A stretch of DNA of 64,000 nucleotides from Platanthera guangdongensis (GCA_039583875.1 CM077159.1:99003707-99067706); one strand, 5' to 3'. Positions 33,901 to 46,221 are shown, counted from the stretch's first letter. Made by a program: numbers and translations. The notes: a model not told the origin generated them from the sequence alone.

Positions 33901-35040
33901 CTAGCGACAGCCAACCACATCAGTGCCCAAATGGGGAGGAACAAGGGTCCAGGTACCCCATTCAGTGAGGGTAGCAATTTCCTCATTCATGGCGGTCTTC
34001 CAATGAGGAACAGCAAGAGCTTCCTGGTAAGTGCGTGGAGTGGCAGTCGCGGAGATAGCCAATGCAAATGCCCTGCGAGAAGGAGTGAGATGATCATATG
34101 AAACAACAACAGCCAGCAGGTGCTGGGTACACGTCTGCACCCCTTTGCGAAGAGCAATGGGAAGATCCATGTCGGCGTATTCCTAAGTGACCGGAGCATC
34201 CATGGCGGAGAGAGCTGGCCCGGGAGTGGAGAGACACGGCCGTAGAGAGGATGGAGAGAGCAGTGGTGATGAGGGAGAGAGAAGGAGGAGATGGTGGAGG
34301 TGACGGTGGGAAAATCTCGATAGGAGTAGACGTGGTGGAGGGGACGATAGGAGAAGATGAAATAACCGGAGAGGGAGAGGGGTCAGAAGAGAAATAGTAC
34401 GCATTCTCGAAGAAGGTCACATCCGCGGATACGTATTACTTACGAAGAATTGGATCAAAGAAACAATAGCTTTTTTGAGTAGTTGAGTAACCCAAAAAGA
34501 TACACTTGGTGGCACGTGAGTCGAGTTTGCCATGAGTGGCGGAAGGAGCATGCACAAAAGCCGAGCACCCAAAGATATGCAGAGGGAGATGAAACAGATC
34601 CTTGCCCGGATAGAGAATGGAGAATGGGGTTTGTCCGTGGAGAACAGTGGATGGAATGCGATTAATGAGGTAACAGGAGATGAGAACAGCGTAGCCCCAA
34701 TAGGAGCGAGGAACCTGTATCTGTGCCATCAGAGTACGAGCGACATCGAGGAGATGACGGTTTTTGCGTTCCGCCACCCCATTTTGTTGTGAGGTATAGA
34801 CACAACTAGTTTGATGAATAATACCATTGTGCATACAGAAAGAAGAGAAAGCAGTACTAAGATATTCCTTAGCATTGTCAGAGCAAAAGATTTTAATAGA
34901 CATATCAAACTGATTATTTTATCATATTATAAAACGATGTCCATATAGAAAAGAGTTCGGAGCGATCCTTTAAAAGATACACCCACGTACACCTAGAGAA
35001 ATCATCAATAAAGGTTACAAAATATGAACTACCCCGGCCA
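33901..35040 (-). pseudogene. Element G integrase C-terminal part and linker to RT, broken
   Basis: The frame at 34436-34903 carries the second catalytic Asp region (FCSDNAKEYLS) and the [20 protein letters not shown] block, then the IN C-terminal FGCSAFVH and KCIFLGYSTTQKSY motifs. The Pro/Ser-rich linker (34094-34420) is in phase after a stop. A frameshift near 34190 leads into the piece that ends MNEEIATLTEWGTWTLVPP, the RT start. Confidence 0.85.
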
Positions 35041-35640
35041 ATGCTAAGGGTAGGAGCAGGACCCCAGATGTCAGAGTGAACAAGATCAAATGGTCGGGAA
35101 AATCCACGACCTTGCTTCGGTGGGAAGGACGAGTGGTGATGCTTGCCAAACTGACAGGCATCACAGATAAGAGGAGGACTCTACAGAGGAAGGTGGGGCA
35201 TAAGCTGACGAAGAAGTCGTGGAGGAGCATGACAAAGATGGAGGTGCCATTGGAGAAGATCAGTAGAAGATGAGGAGAAGGCAGAGAGTGCGGAAATGTT
35301 GTCGAGGAAGTAGAAGCCGCCGCTCTCACTCCCAGTAGCAATCGTCTGTTTGGAGCCCGAATCCTGAAAAGAATAAGTAGTATAAGTGAATATGACGGAG
35401 CATTGTAGTTACTTGTAAAGAGAAGTAACAGATAACAAGTTACAAGGGAACTTGGGCACATAGAGTGTGTTCGCCAAGTGAAGAGACGGATTGACTTGAA
35501 CAACTCTCGTTCCATTAACCGGTGAGGGAGAACCGTCCGTAATAAGGACCGGGGGCAACCGATCATGTTGTTCTAGGAGAGAAAAACATTGTGGATTGTT
35601 GGTCATATGATTGGTAGCACCAGAGTCAATCAGTCATTTA
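35041..35640 (-). pseudogene. Element G protease and integrase N-terminal part, broken
   Basis: The protease signature LIDSGATNHMTNNP lies at 35590-35630, just after a TGA in place of a Trp codon. Then come the integrase zinc region CDACQFGKHH near 35150-35165, and the first catalytic Asp in VHSDIWGPAPT near 35070, read in a frame different from the longest open frame of the region. Confidence 0.82.
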
Positions 35641-36535
35641 CCTTGAGTAGTGACGTAGGCACTACCTGAAGATGTGACCACGGAGGCGGACGGCTTCGAA
35701 GAGGAAGTGGAAGCGTCTCCAAATGGTTCTTCCAGTAGCGATCAACCATGTGGTTGGTGCGGCCACAGTAAGAGCAGAGAAAGCGGGAAGCACCATGTTC
35801 GCTGGATGGGAGGTGGCGGCCACCAGAGCCACTTCGCTGCGTATGGTGAGCGGAGTTGTCTGGTTGAGGATGGGAGGATAACAGTGGACGTTGTAGCAGA
35901 GAGGTAACAGCGGCAATGCAGGCAGCAGTGGCATCCAGGGTGGGAGACTCCGTCTTTCCAAGGATTTGTTGACGGATCATGTCATATGACTAAGGAAGTC
36001 GCAGAAGATAACACACAACCACAATCTCCTGGAAGTGTTTGTGTTGCTCAGCGAGATCTGCAGAGAAGGGGCGATTTTGGAGAATTTCGGCTCCGAGAGC
36101 CTGAATTTGTTGGTAAGCAGCAACAGGAGACATGGAGGAGTGGGCAAAGAGGTCCGCATACAGAGTATAGATGCGGGACGTCTGAGCCCCCTTGGAGTAG
36201 AGAGTGATGAGATGAAGCCAAGCAGCCTTAACTATTTCATCATGACGGATGACGGGAAGGCATTCATCAGAGAGGCTGTTAGCCAGCCATGTGCGGACAA
36301 GAGCATCGCTGGCATCCCAATCGTCAAAGAGAGGGGAATCATGCGGAGGAGGGTTATCGGTGAGATGATGATGTTTGCATTGAGAGCAGAGAAAGAAGGT
36401 GAAGGAGACACTCCAATCCGGGTAGTTGGGACCGATGAGTTTGGAAACTGTGCCAAGGTTGCCCGAAGGAGTAGGATGAGTATGAGGAGGAGCGGCAACG
36501 GGAGGAGTGGTGGTAGAGATATCGAAGGTTGCCAT
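35641..36535 (-). pseudogene. Element G gag, broken
   Basis: ATG at 36533-36535 opens MATFDISTTTPPVAA, then a copia gag (LIGPNYPDWSVSFTFF; TWLANSLSDE). A stop at 35990-35992 is in frame with the rest. The knuckle reads CSYCGRTNHMVDRYW near 35755; its last Cys is Tyr. A frameshift before 35640 separates gag from protease. Confidence 0.85.
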
Positions 36536-36877
36536 AGAAGAGTGCAGCGAGAAGAACAAGTCGCGGCGACAAAGAGCAGGGTGTGGCTAGAAAAGGAGTG
36601 CGTGGCGAGTACGCACATGTCGCGGCTAGAAGGAGAGGTCGCGGCAAGAAGAACAGGTCGCGATGACTTAAGAATAGGTCGCTGCGACTTAGGAAGAGGA
36701 TTCAAAGAGGTCGCACACACAAAGGGAAACAACAAGGAGCGAAATAAATCGCACGAATAGGACAAAAGCCAGTGGAAGAAACAAGTAGCGAAGATAAGTC
36801 GCGAGAATAAGAAACAAGCCGTGCGGACAGAGAGGGCTCACAGAATCAGGAGGAAAAGATCGAGTCTTCTGATACCA
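36536..36877 (-). other. Element G leader and primer site
   Basis: TGGTATCAGAAGACTCG on the minus strand (36861-36877) abuts the LTR and matches initiator-Met tRNA for the first 10-11 bases. The leader is rich in TCGCGGC / GGTCGCGGC-like words (36555-36700) and shows no gene. Confidence 0.8.
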
Positions 36878-37305
36878 TGTGCGAACAGAAAACAAACAGG
36901 CCGAAAATTTGGAGTAACAAATTTTATTATCCAAAAAAGGTGTGTATTACAAAGGTATAGCCTCCCTTTTATAGAATGGAGGAGATGAGAGAGATTATAA
37001 ATAAGCAATGTGGGACTAAATAATTACAAGTATATGTGGTTTTACAAATGAACAAACCGAACAACTCGCACGGTTAGACAAGTAGGTTAACCGCTTGACA
37101 ACCACCAGAAGGAGAGAACAAGCGCCACAAAGAACAGGCCGCCACAGGAGACCACTAGAACATCGGTCTCAAAGTCGCTAGAGACAAACCGCCAGACCGC
37201 CTGGCCTCCAAACAGCAACAGGCCGGCAAACAAGCTGCTAAGATAAACCGCCAGACTGCCCGGCCTCCGAACTGCAACAGGCCGTCTGGCCTCCATACCG
37301 CAACA
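36878..37305 (-). repeat. 5' LTR of element G
   Basis: 428 bp, TGTGCGAACAG to CGCAACA, pairs with 26016-26469. Reversed TATA box CTATAAAAGGG at about 36964-36974. Confidence 0.92.
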
Positions 37306-37876
37306 GGCGTTGAGTGAGTTATCTTCACTAAATACTTTTTGTCTTTGTTGTTTTATTGAATAGGCGTTAAGTGAACTGCCTTCACTCAACACTTCTGTCC
37401 TTAAAAAAATTTTATGTTGAATAGGCATTAAGTTAGTTGTCTTCACTCAACGCATATGTCCTTAGACAGATTTCCAAGTCAAACAACACTGCGCCTCTGA
37501 CTGAATTGTGTTCTGTCAATACTTTCTCTTCAGGGCATTGAGTGAACTGCTTTCACTCAACGCTTCTGTACTTAGCCAGAACTCTTGTCAACTTTTCTCT
37601 AGCTTTGATTGTTTGAGCTTTACTCAACGCTTAAAGCCATTTGGAGTTAAGTGAACTACCTTCACTAACCGCATCTAGACTTAGGAAGATTTCTGCCCTA
37701 TCAACATCCTGTCTTGTGTCTGCCTGTCATTTATGCTTATACAACCTGTTTGAATAGTGAACAAAGAGCAACCAGCATACATAGAACTTAAAGCATGCAT
37801 CAAATACAGTACTGTGTATACCATTGTCTTATAGGCCTTCTTCAAATCTGGGACATTACGATCAATGTACCCAACA
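37306..37876 (-). repeat. H2 5' LTR, part 2
   Basis: Continues 26015 after G. It carries GGCGTTGAGTGA...TTCACTCAACGC units (37306-37680) and ends ATGTACCCAACA at 37876, the reverse of a TGTTGGGTACAT LTR start. Without G the H2 LTR is about 1.9 kb. Confidence 0.82.
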
Positions 37877-38415
37877 CATGCCAGCTAGTGGGAGCCTTGT
37901 TAGTGGGATCTTCTCGGGCCAATATCTCAATCAATCTCTGTGTGACTTCCAACCCTGCCGTCTAGTGGGAGCCTGGTCAGTGGAATTTCCTTGGGGTCAA
38001 CATCTCAATCTATCTCTAAGTGACTTCCAATCCTGTCAACTAGTGGGAGCCTGGTCAATGGGACCTTCTCGGGCCAATATCTCAATCGATCTTCGAGTGA
38101 CTTCCAGTCTTGTCAGCTAGCGGGATCCTGGTCAGGGGGATCTTTTCGGGCCAATAACTCAATCTATCACCGAGTGACTCCCAGCCTTGCCAGCTAGCGA
38201 GTGTCTGGTCAACGGGATCTTCTCGGGGTATACATTTCAATCTATCTCCAAGTGACTTCCAGCCATGTCAACTAGTGGGAGTCTGGTCAGCGGGATCTTC
38301 TTGAGCCAATATCTCAAACTATCTTTGAGTGACTTTCAGCACTGGCAGCTAGTGGAAGCCCAGTCAGCGATGACTTCTCGAGGTCAATATCTCAATCTAT
38401 CTTCGGCTATACACA
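37877..38415 (+). repeat. Tandem array of seven 77-78 bp units
   Basis: Unit starts (TGCCAGCTAG or a close variant) are at 37879, 37956, 38034, 38111, 38188, 38266 and 38343. Each unit contains GGGATCTTCTCGGGCCAATA and ATCTCAATCTATCT. The array lies just downstream (minus strand) of the Tat-like integrase of element D, where plant Tat/Ogre elements are known to carry 3' tandem repeats. H2 is inserted at its left edge, so more units may lie beyond H2 outside the window. Confidence 0.88.
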
Positions 38416-39032
38416 CAGTTCACTCGTAAGAGATCTTGAGAAACAAGAGAATTAATAAGAAAGAATTTTTTATTTACAAGGTTCTGGGATAGAAGCGTTT
38501 CAAATCATCACCACTCCAGGTGTGACTCAAGGACTCCCCCTCCACATTCTAGAGGCGGTATCCTCTTGACTTCATTGCTTCCTCGATAATGTATGGACCT
38601 TCCCAATTCAGATGGAGCTTTCCCACTGTTGTTTATCTCCCTGCAGCATCTACCTTTTTAGGACTAGGTCCATTTCTATGAATTGCTTGATTTTGAAATG
38701 CTTGTCAAAGTACCTGACCATCTGTCGCTTGATCTCCTCCTACCTGATGGCGGCTATGTCATGTAGGTCCTCTATCAGGTCCAGTGATAGTCGTACCCCC
38801 CCCCCCCCCCCCCCACCCCCCACCCCTTCATTTTTTATTCTCCATTCATCATCTCCTTCCTCGGCAGCCACTACCCATAGCATCCTGACCTTGAACAGTG
38901 AGAAATTTTTAAGGTTGTCTCTCTCGTGGTATGCTGGGGAAATCCTAAAGGCCTTGAGGACCATGGGGAGCCGTCCCACCCATTTATCCTTCAGGTTCTC
39001 CATCTTTTCACATAACATGTCCACAATCATAT
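38416..39032 (-). pseudogene. Element D (Tat/Retand-like gypsy) integrase C terminus
   Basis: On the minus strand the piece next to element C (about 38740-39032) reads ENLKDKWVGRLPMVLKAFR, then the LDLIEDLHDIAAIR block. After frame changes the C-terminal GKLHLNWEGPYIIEEA (about 38580-38630) follows. These are integrase C-terminal motifs of Tat/Ogre/Retand gypsy elements. A polyC tract (38799-38822) lies inside. Sirevirus C is inserted at 39032/48782 and the reading continues at 48782. Bases 38416-38480 are 3' untranslated. Confidence 0.78.
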
Positions 39033-40673
39033 TGTTGGGTATTGTATCCACAATGTACCTGATTTGAAGAAGCCCCTGGACAAGCTAAGGTCAATAGACA
39101 ATGTATCTGATAAAATCTTTCAAGTTGTACTTGCAGTTATTCCACGCTAAGTGCACACCAATGTCAGGGTGCAGTAGGTCAATATACACGGGTCTGCACG
39201 ACGTAATCCCTCGTTGAGCAGATCAGTGTGTTGGCCTACGTGTACTCTCTCTCTATTGGAGTGCACTTACTTTCAAGTACAGGGCCGTGCTTATGCAAGA
39301 GAAGACAAGGAGCAAGGATGGGTCAAGGAGCAGCTCTTAGGTGGAAAGACGAAAATTCGTCTAAGTGTAATTCGACGAGAATCACCAAGTGATTCTCGCC
39401 GATTCGGAGGGAATCACTAGTGATTCTCGCCGAATCGTCGAGAATCATTAGTGATTCTCGCCGACTCTTTCCGGCTACCTCAAAACGGTGCCAAGTAAGA
39501 TTCGGCGAGAATCACTAGTGATTCTCGCCGAACCCATCGCAGAGCAGATCTTGAATACAAGTTATATTCGTTGAGAATCAACAAGTGATTCGGCGAGAAT
39601 CACAAGTGATTCTCGACGAATCGGCGAGAATCACTAACTGATTCTCGCCGATTCGTCGAGAATCACCTGCGAATCTCGCCGATTTTTACTTAGCGATTTC
39701 TCTGGAAGCTGCTGGACCGGATTCTGCCGCTGGACTATTTTGAACCGGATTTCGGGATTCTTCTTGTGGGTCCCACAATGGTCATTTTGAAAGCATCTAC
39801 AGTATATATATACGGGTATTTTGAACAGAATACAGATACACACAGAGAAAAGAAGCCGAGCACGATCTAACCCTAAAATCGCGAGTTCCGCTCCGCCGCC
39901 GCCGTCGTCGCTCGAGCAAGTTGGTTGCCGCTGTTGATCGCGTTTCTTCCCGATCTCCGGCGATAGAAGCTTAGCCAAGCTTAGAGTCTCACGCATCTAT
40001 CCAGAGATCCCTTGTCTCTCGATTTGTTGATCGGGAAAAACTTCCTCGTCCAAATTGATCGAGACGACCGATCCTCGTGTGACCGTTGGTAGACCTAGCT
40101 AGCTTTGTTACGAAGTTTGGATCTCCAAAGTACAGCAGCCGCACGTCGTCGTCGCCGCCGATCCCGTGAACCTAGCCGCCGCCCTTCTTGCCGCCGCCGG
40201 TTCCGGGGAGATCCTCTCCAAGAGAGTCTAGGGTTGTGGACTTTTCGTGGACTTCAAGAATACGTCGTCAACGAAGAGGGACACCTTGTCTCCAAACGTA
40301 GTTTGTATCTTTTGTACATTCTATTTTATTTTTGTTGTAAAGGAACGGTGGTTCCGTGTTGTAAGGGTTGGGTGCAACCCGTTTTGTGGGAGTGTTGACT
40401 CCCACGTGTGGAAGGGTTCCTTCCGATAGTGCAAGGATTGGATTTCAATCCTGTTGGTGAAGAGACCGAGTCGTCCCTTGTTGGGAGATAGGTCGAAGGG
40501 GGAAAGTGGATGTACCCAAATCGGGGAACCACTATAAATTGCTTGTGTATTCTGTGTGTTGTGCTGTTTGTTTTTATTGTGCAGGTACCATTTTAAATTC
40601 CGCAAAAACACTGCACGTCACCTATCCCCCCCCCCCCCATAGGTGAAGATAGTGGACACTAGGTGAACTTTCA
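39033..40673 (+). repeat. 5' LTR of element C
   Basis: 1641 bp, TGTTGGGTATTG to ACTTTCA. U3 holds about ten copies of an 18-20 base word GTGATTCTCGCCGAAT and its complement (39360-39690), among them a perfect 32-bp palindrome at 39501-39532. A short TATATATATA is at 39803. The core promoter GGGGAACCACTATAAA is at 40523-40539, and a polyC hairpin (arms CACCTAT / ATAGGTG) at 40619-40645. Confidence 0.94.
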
Positions 40674-40675
40674 AG

Positions 40676-40691
40676 TGGTATCAGAGGGAGG
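40676..40691 (+). other. tRNA primer binding site of element C
   Basis: TGGTATCAGAGGGAGG two bases after the LTR end; initiator-Met type. Confidence 0.85.
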
Positions 40692-40763
40692 TTACTCATC
40701 AAAAAGGTTAACACCTTGAGTTGAATCCTGCCACTAGTGTCAAGAAGGAGGCAAACATCTACT

Positions 40764-43046
40764 ATGGACGGGCTCAAGTTCTCCGGCAAGATCCCAGTGT
40801 GCACCAGGCTCAACTTTCCTATCTGGAAGGAAAGGATCAGGTTCTACATGGAAGCAGTGTATCCTCGACTCTTCATGATCGTGCAGGAGGGACCTTATGT
40901 CCCCACTAAGGCCTCCACCATTGATCCCACCAAGAAAGTGCCGAAGACACTTTCTGAAATGGACAAGGACGAGATGGTGCTAGTGGGACTTGACATGAAG
41001 TCACGGAACATTCTGGTCAGCGCAGTTGATGACTCTATGATGCAAAACTTCAGCAACTGCAGGACAGCACAGGAGATCTGGCAGTGCCTAATCATCCTAA
41101 TGGAGGGCACGGATGAAGTGAGGGATGATCGGAGATCCCTCCTGAACCAGAAATATGAGGCCTTCAGATAAGGGCCTAAGGAAGAGATCGGAGTCACCTA
41201 CGAGAACTTTCTCAAGATTGTCAACGCCCTCAAAGGCTATGGAAGAGTGTTCACTAATGGTGAACTCAATGATAAATTCCTTAGGTCCCTTACTAAGGAA
41301 TGGGACACAAAGATCTGCGTCATCAGAGAGTTTGGCAGACTAGCTGAAACTGATCCACAAATTCTGTTTGGGAAGCTAATGTCTTATGAGCTTCAACTGA
41401 ACACCAGGAAAGCAGAGGAAGAAGCAGAGAAGGTTGCTGCCAAAGAAAAGACTGTGGCTCTAAAAGCCAGTCACTCCAGAAAAGGCAAGGGTGCGGTTTC
41501 ATACCGTGCCAGGAATAGGGAAGAGGAGGAGGACTCCGAGCCATGCTCCTCCAGCTCAGAGCTGTCGGAGGAGGATTTCTCCCTCATCACTCGAGAGTTC
41601 AAGAAGTTCCTCAAGATGAGGAATCAAAGAAAGAAAGACGGCTCCTCCTCCAGGCATCAGAAGAAAAATTATTCTTCTGACAGGTATGCATCTAAACCTA
41701 ACAAACATCGCTCTTCTGACATTATTTGCTTTGGATGCAATAAGCCGGGACACGTCGTGGTCAACTGCTATCAAGGCAAAAGAGAAAAAGGGAAAGGAGA
41801 GGAGCACAAATCCTCCAGAGATAAGAAGAAGGAGCGGAGCTACATCGCCAAACGGCCAAAGACACTAAGTGAGTCTGATTCCTCAGACTCCAGTGATGAT
41901 GAGGAAGCCTACTTCGGGCTGGTGGGTCGCTCCGACTCAGAAGGAGACTGCCCCCCATTTACTGGGAAGGTAAAAGCTCACACTCCTCTCTCCGACTCCA
42001 ACTCTGATCCTGAGTCTCAGGATGATGAACCTGAGGATAGCCCTTCGGCCCGTGAAGCGGAGCTCCTCGAGAAATATGAGCTTTTGCTCAACACTTTCGA
42101 GGAGTGCCGTAAGAGACTGAAGGCTGAGAAGAAGGAAGTGAAATTCCTTAAGGGTGAGTGTGTATCCCTAAGGGAAGAGGTCACTAGCTTGATTTCTCTC
42201 CGACAGGAGCACCTCGACCTGACTTCAAAGCATTCAGAGTCTTTAAAGCTCCTTGATCTTAAGCAGGAGGAAGTCGACAAGTTGGAAGAATAACTTGCGG
42301 CAGAAAGGAAGATCGTCAAGAGCTTCTCTATGCCAAAAACAGTTCTTCCAGTCGTTGATACCTTCTCTGCTCAGGCCAAAGGAGCTGGCTTGGGGCATGT
42401 AGGGGTATCTGGTTCCTCATCCAGGAGAAACAGGAACCAGAGGAAGAATAAGGCCGCCAAGAAGGCCTCTGCTGATGAAAAGGGCAAGGCTCCTCTTAGT
42501 CCTGTTGCGTTCAGAAAGCCTAGCTTTCCTTGCAACCAACATGACTTTGAATCAACATTTGGTCATCACTTCCGGCCCTCGGTTGCAAAGCCAAAGAGCC
42601 GATATGATAGTTGGACCTTTCCCCGGAACTTCGGTGAGAGTGCCTTCAAGGCACCTTATGAGGAAATCCACATGGGAAATTATGGTCAATTCTCTAGCAG
42701 CCATAATGGAAAGCAGGCACCAAAAGCCAAGCCTGTTATACAGAAGGTGACGAAGTCATGTGACTGCTGTCACCATGAGGCCTCCACCTCCAAATCCAAG
42801 GCCCCAGTTGTACCCACCGTTCCCAGGGTAAGGCAGGAGCCTAGGAAGAGGTACAATAGATTCGACTGTTGGTGCTGTGGCAAAGTCGGTCACTTTGCCG
42901 TGGATTGTTGGTTTAATCCAAGGTATTACGAGACTCCCCATGTTAGCAGTGCGAGGCCGACCACTCATAGGGTTAACCAACCGAGGGGGAGTGTGCTAAC
43001 CAGGAATCTAGGACCCAAATTCGATTGGGTTCCTAAGGCAAATTAA
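40764..43046 (+). pseudogene. Element C gag, two nonsense codons
   Basis: ATG 40764 (MDGLKFSGKIPVC). One frame to TAA 43044-43046, broken by TAA at 41169-41171 and 42291-42293. Order: UBN2-type gag (LNFPIWKERIRFYMEA; AQEIWQCLIILMEGTDEVRD), Ser/Glu-rich tract, first zinc knuckle CFGCNKPGHVVVNC (41728-41769), a strongly heptad-patterned coiled coil (about 42060-42290), then a basic region and a second knuckle CWCCGKVGHFAVDC (about 42868-42909). Two knuckles with an intervening coiled coil are typical of Sirevirus gag. The frame ends in VPKAN and pol opens one base over. Confidence 0.9.
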
Positions 43047-43053
43047 TTTTGTT

Positions 43054-46000
43054 TTGCAGGAATGTCCAAAGGCCACCAAAACGCCGATCTGGTATTTGGA
43101 CAGTGGATGCTCCCGACATATGACTGGGACAAGAAGCCTGCTGCGTGATTACACTCCAGTCGAGAATGGACCCAAAGTCATCTTTGGAGGGTCAGATCGA
43201 GGAGTCACCAGAGGTTACGGTATGATTTCCAACGGTATAATCTCTATCACTGACGCGGCTTATGTTGAAGGGTTAAACCATAACCTGATCAGTGTAAGTC
43301 AGTTATGTGATAAAGGTTATGACGTTAAGTTCTGCAAGGATAAATGTCTGATAATTTCACGTACCTCTTCTGAGATAGTATTATCAGGCATTAGGAGCAG
43401 AAATATCTTCTGCTTAGATTTTCTTAGTTTAGATTCATCTACCCCCGTATGCCTTGTGGCAACAGGCAGTGCATCTCTTTGTGAACAATGGCACAAGAGA
43501 TTGGCACATATTAATTTCAAGACAATTAGTATGCTATTTTCTAAGAACTTAGTAAGGGATGCTCCAAGTATCAAGTGCATCAAAGATAGCCCCTGTCCTG
43601 CATGCCAGATGGGCAAACAGACTCGGGCTACCTTTAAGAGCATTGCAGACAAAGACTCTTCTCGATGTCTCTACCTTTTACATATGGACTTGTTTGGTCC
43701 AATGCAAGTTCATAGCTTGGGAGGCAAGTCCTATACGCTAGTGATAGTTGATGATCATTCTCGGTTTACATGGGTGTTCTTTTTGAAACGAAAGTCAGAT
43801 ACGTTTGACATCTTCACTAGTTTTGTCAAGCAGGTTCAGAACGAATTTAACTGCTCAGTGGTCAAAATCAGAAGTGACCATGGAACAGAATTCAAATCTG
43901 GTGCTATGACAGAATTTTGTGAAGAACAGGGTATCTTTCATGAGTTTTCCTCCCCGCGCACTCCTCAGCAAAATGGAGTTGCGGAGAGGAGAAATAGAAC
44001 TCTCATTGAAGCCTGCACGACAATGTTGAAAGATGCTTCTCTCCCGGAATACTTCTGGGCAGAGGCTGTCAATACAGCTTGTCATGTACAAAACCGAGCC
44101 TTGATCAACAAGCATCATCGTAAGACGCCTTATGAGCTACTGAAAGGCAGGAAACCAACCATGTCCTACTTGAGGATTTTTGGTTGCCGATGCTATGTAC
44201 TGAATAATGGGAAGTACCCGCGTACTAAATTTGGTGAAAAATGCTTCGAAGGCATATTCATGGGCTATAGTTCCCACAGTCGGGCATATAGGGTCTTCAA
44301 TAAGAAAACCCTAGTAGTAGAAGAATCAATAAATGTTGTATTTGATGAAGGAAGTTTGCTTAACAGCAATTCTTCCAGTGGTATTCTTGAAGATGCAGGT
44401 GCACGATTTGAACAACTGAGTCTGGACGAGACCGCCAAAGATGACACTCCTAAGTACGTCAAAGTTTCCACCTCCACGTCATCTGAAAATGTTGAAGATC
44501 AAAATGGAACAAATCTCTTAGAAGAAGGAGAAGCCCAAGAAGTAGTCGAAGCTCCAGACGCCAGACTTCTAGAGCTCCGGCACGTGAGGGATCATCCTAG
44601 AGATCAGATCATCGGAGATCCTCGTGTCGGTGTCAGAACTCGAAGAGGTACTATTAACGAAGTATTGCATCTTAGCTTCCTGTCACAGGTTGAGCCAAAG
44701 AAGTTCGACGAGGCGAACAAAGATGCGGCATGGATTCTGTCCATGCAAGACGAACTACATCAATTCGACCGTTGCAACGTTTGGACGCTAGTTCCCAGAC
44801 CATACAAGCAGAATGTGATTGGCACCAAGTGGATCTTCAGAAACAAGCTGGATGAACATGGTGTCATCATAAAGAACAAGGCAAGGCTGGTGGCTCAAGG
44901 TTACCGACAGGAGGAGGGGATTGACTTCGACCAGACCTTCGCACCAGTAGCAAGGCTCGAGGCAATCAGATTGTTCCTGGCATATGCTTCACACAAAGGA
45001 TTCACAGTCTATCAAATGGATGTGAAATCAGCATTCTTGAACGGAGACCTGAAAGAGGAAGTATACGTCGCTCAACCCCCAGGTTTTGTCGATCCTACTT
45101 TTCCCAATCATGTTTATTTTCTTAATAAAGCCTTATATGGGTTGAAACAAGCTCCACGAGCTTGGTATGAGACGTTATCTAGTTTTCTTCTTGAGAACAA
45201 GTTCTCTAGAGGTAAAATAGATAAAACATTGTTTCTCAGGGAAGTCAAAGGCAAGATTTTGCTGGTGCAAATCTATGTCGATGACATAATATTCGGCTCA
45301 ACGGACAATAATCTTTGCAAAAAGTTTTCTAAACTTATGCAAGGAAAGTTTGAAATGAGCAGTATGGGAGAGCTTAAGTATTTCTAAGGACTTCAAGTGA
45401 AACAGTCTGAGGATGGAATCTTCATCTCTCAGACGAAGTTCACAAATGAACTCCTTAAGAAATTCGGCATGGAGAGTGCAACCTCTATGAGGACTCCAAT
45501 GGGATCCACTATGTCTCTGGATAAGGATGAGAAAGGTCAACCTTTCGATGAAACCAAATACAGAAGCATCATTGGATCCCTGCTCTACCTTACTGCCAGT
45601 AGACCGGATATCATGTTCTCCACATGTGTCTGTGCCAGATATCAGGTGAACACTAAGGAATCTCACCATGTCGCTGCAAAGCGAATTCTAAGATACCTTA
45701 AAGGTACTCCCAATCTTGGCTTGTGGTACCCGAGAAACAATGATGTCGAGCTAATAGGTTTTTCAGATGCTGATTTTGCAGGGAGTAGGGATGACAGGAA
45801 AAGCACTTCCGGGACGTGTCAATTCCTTGGAAGAAGGCTTATCTCATGGAACAGCAAGAAGCAGAACTGTGTAGCTACCTCCACAGCAGAGTCTGAGTAC
45901 ATCTCGGAAGGCAGCTGTTGCGCACAACTCCTATAGATCGGAAACCAGTTAGCCGAATACGACCTTCAGTTCAAGGAAATTCCAATGTACTGCGACTCCT

Positions 46001-46221
46001 CCAGTGTAATTGCCATTGCCAACAATCCGGTATCGCACAGCAGAACGAAGCATATTGAAGTGCGCTACCACTTCATTCGGGAGCACGTGGAGAACAAGGA
46101 CATCTCTCTCTGTTATGTCCCCACGGACAAGCAGATTGCTGATATATTCACAAAGCCCTTAGACGAGGCCAAGTTCAATCTTTTCAAGACTGAATTGGGG
46201 ATGCTCAATTATGAGGAATGA
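43054..46221 (+). pseudogene. Element C pol, two nonsense codons
   Basis: Frame +1 relative to gag, read from about 43045. The protease site [13 protein letters not shown] is intact (43092). Integrase: HKRLAHINF...[54 protein letters not shown] (45010) and YVDDIIFGS (45276). RNase H: SDADFAGSRDDRKS, TAESEYISEGS, CDSSSVIAIA, ending at TGA 46219-46221. Stops at 45385-45387 (a Leu position in the family) and 45934-45936 (a Trp position, G-to-A) interrupt it. Otherwise complete. Confidence 0.92.

Larger units (their letters stand above)
26016..37305 (-). mobile_element. Element G: Ty1/copia, minus strand, with E1 nested inside
   Basis: LTRs are 26016-26469 (3') and 36878-37305 (5'), starting TGTGCGAACAG, with a perfect 5-bp target duplication GGCGT (26011-26015 / 37306-37310). 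Without E1 the element is about 5.2 kb. Its pol is the same family as element I at the right end. It is inactive: several stops, at least three frameshifts, and an RT active site of YVND instead of YVDD. The lineage within copia (not Sirevirus) is not resolved. Confidence 0.93.

Noticed and set aside
35015..35566. 183-codon minus-strand ORF taken as a gene
   Set aside because: It is the wrong frame over the G protease-integrase region; the integrase zinc and HSDIWGP motifs lie in another frame.
36035..36760. 241-codon plus-strand ORF
   Set aside because: It is antisense to the gag and leader of element G, which has recognisable gag residues and knuckle on the minus strand.
38799..38822. PolyC runs as regulatory or telomere-like signals
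   Set aside because: The 38799 run lies in a decayed integrase frame and is likely slippage or an assembly-sensitive homopolymer. Only polyC tracts at Sirevirus LTR ends have a supporting hairpin context.
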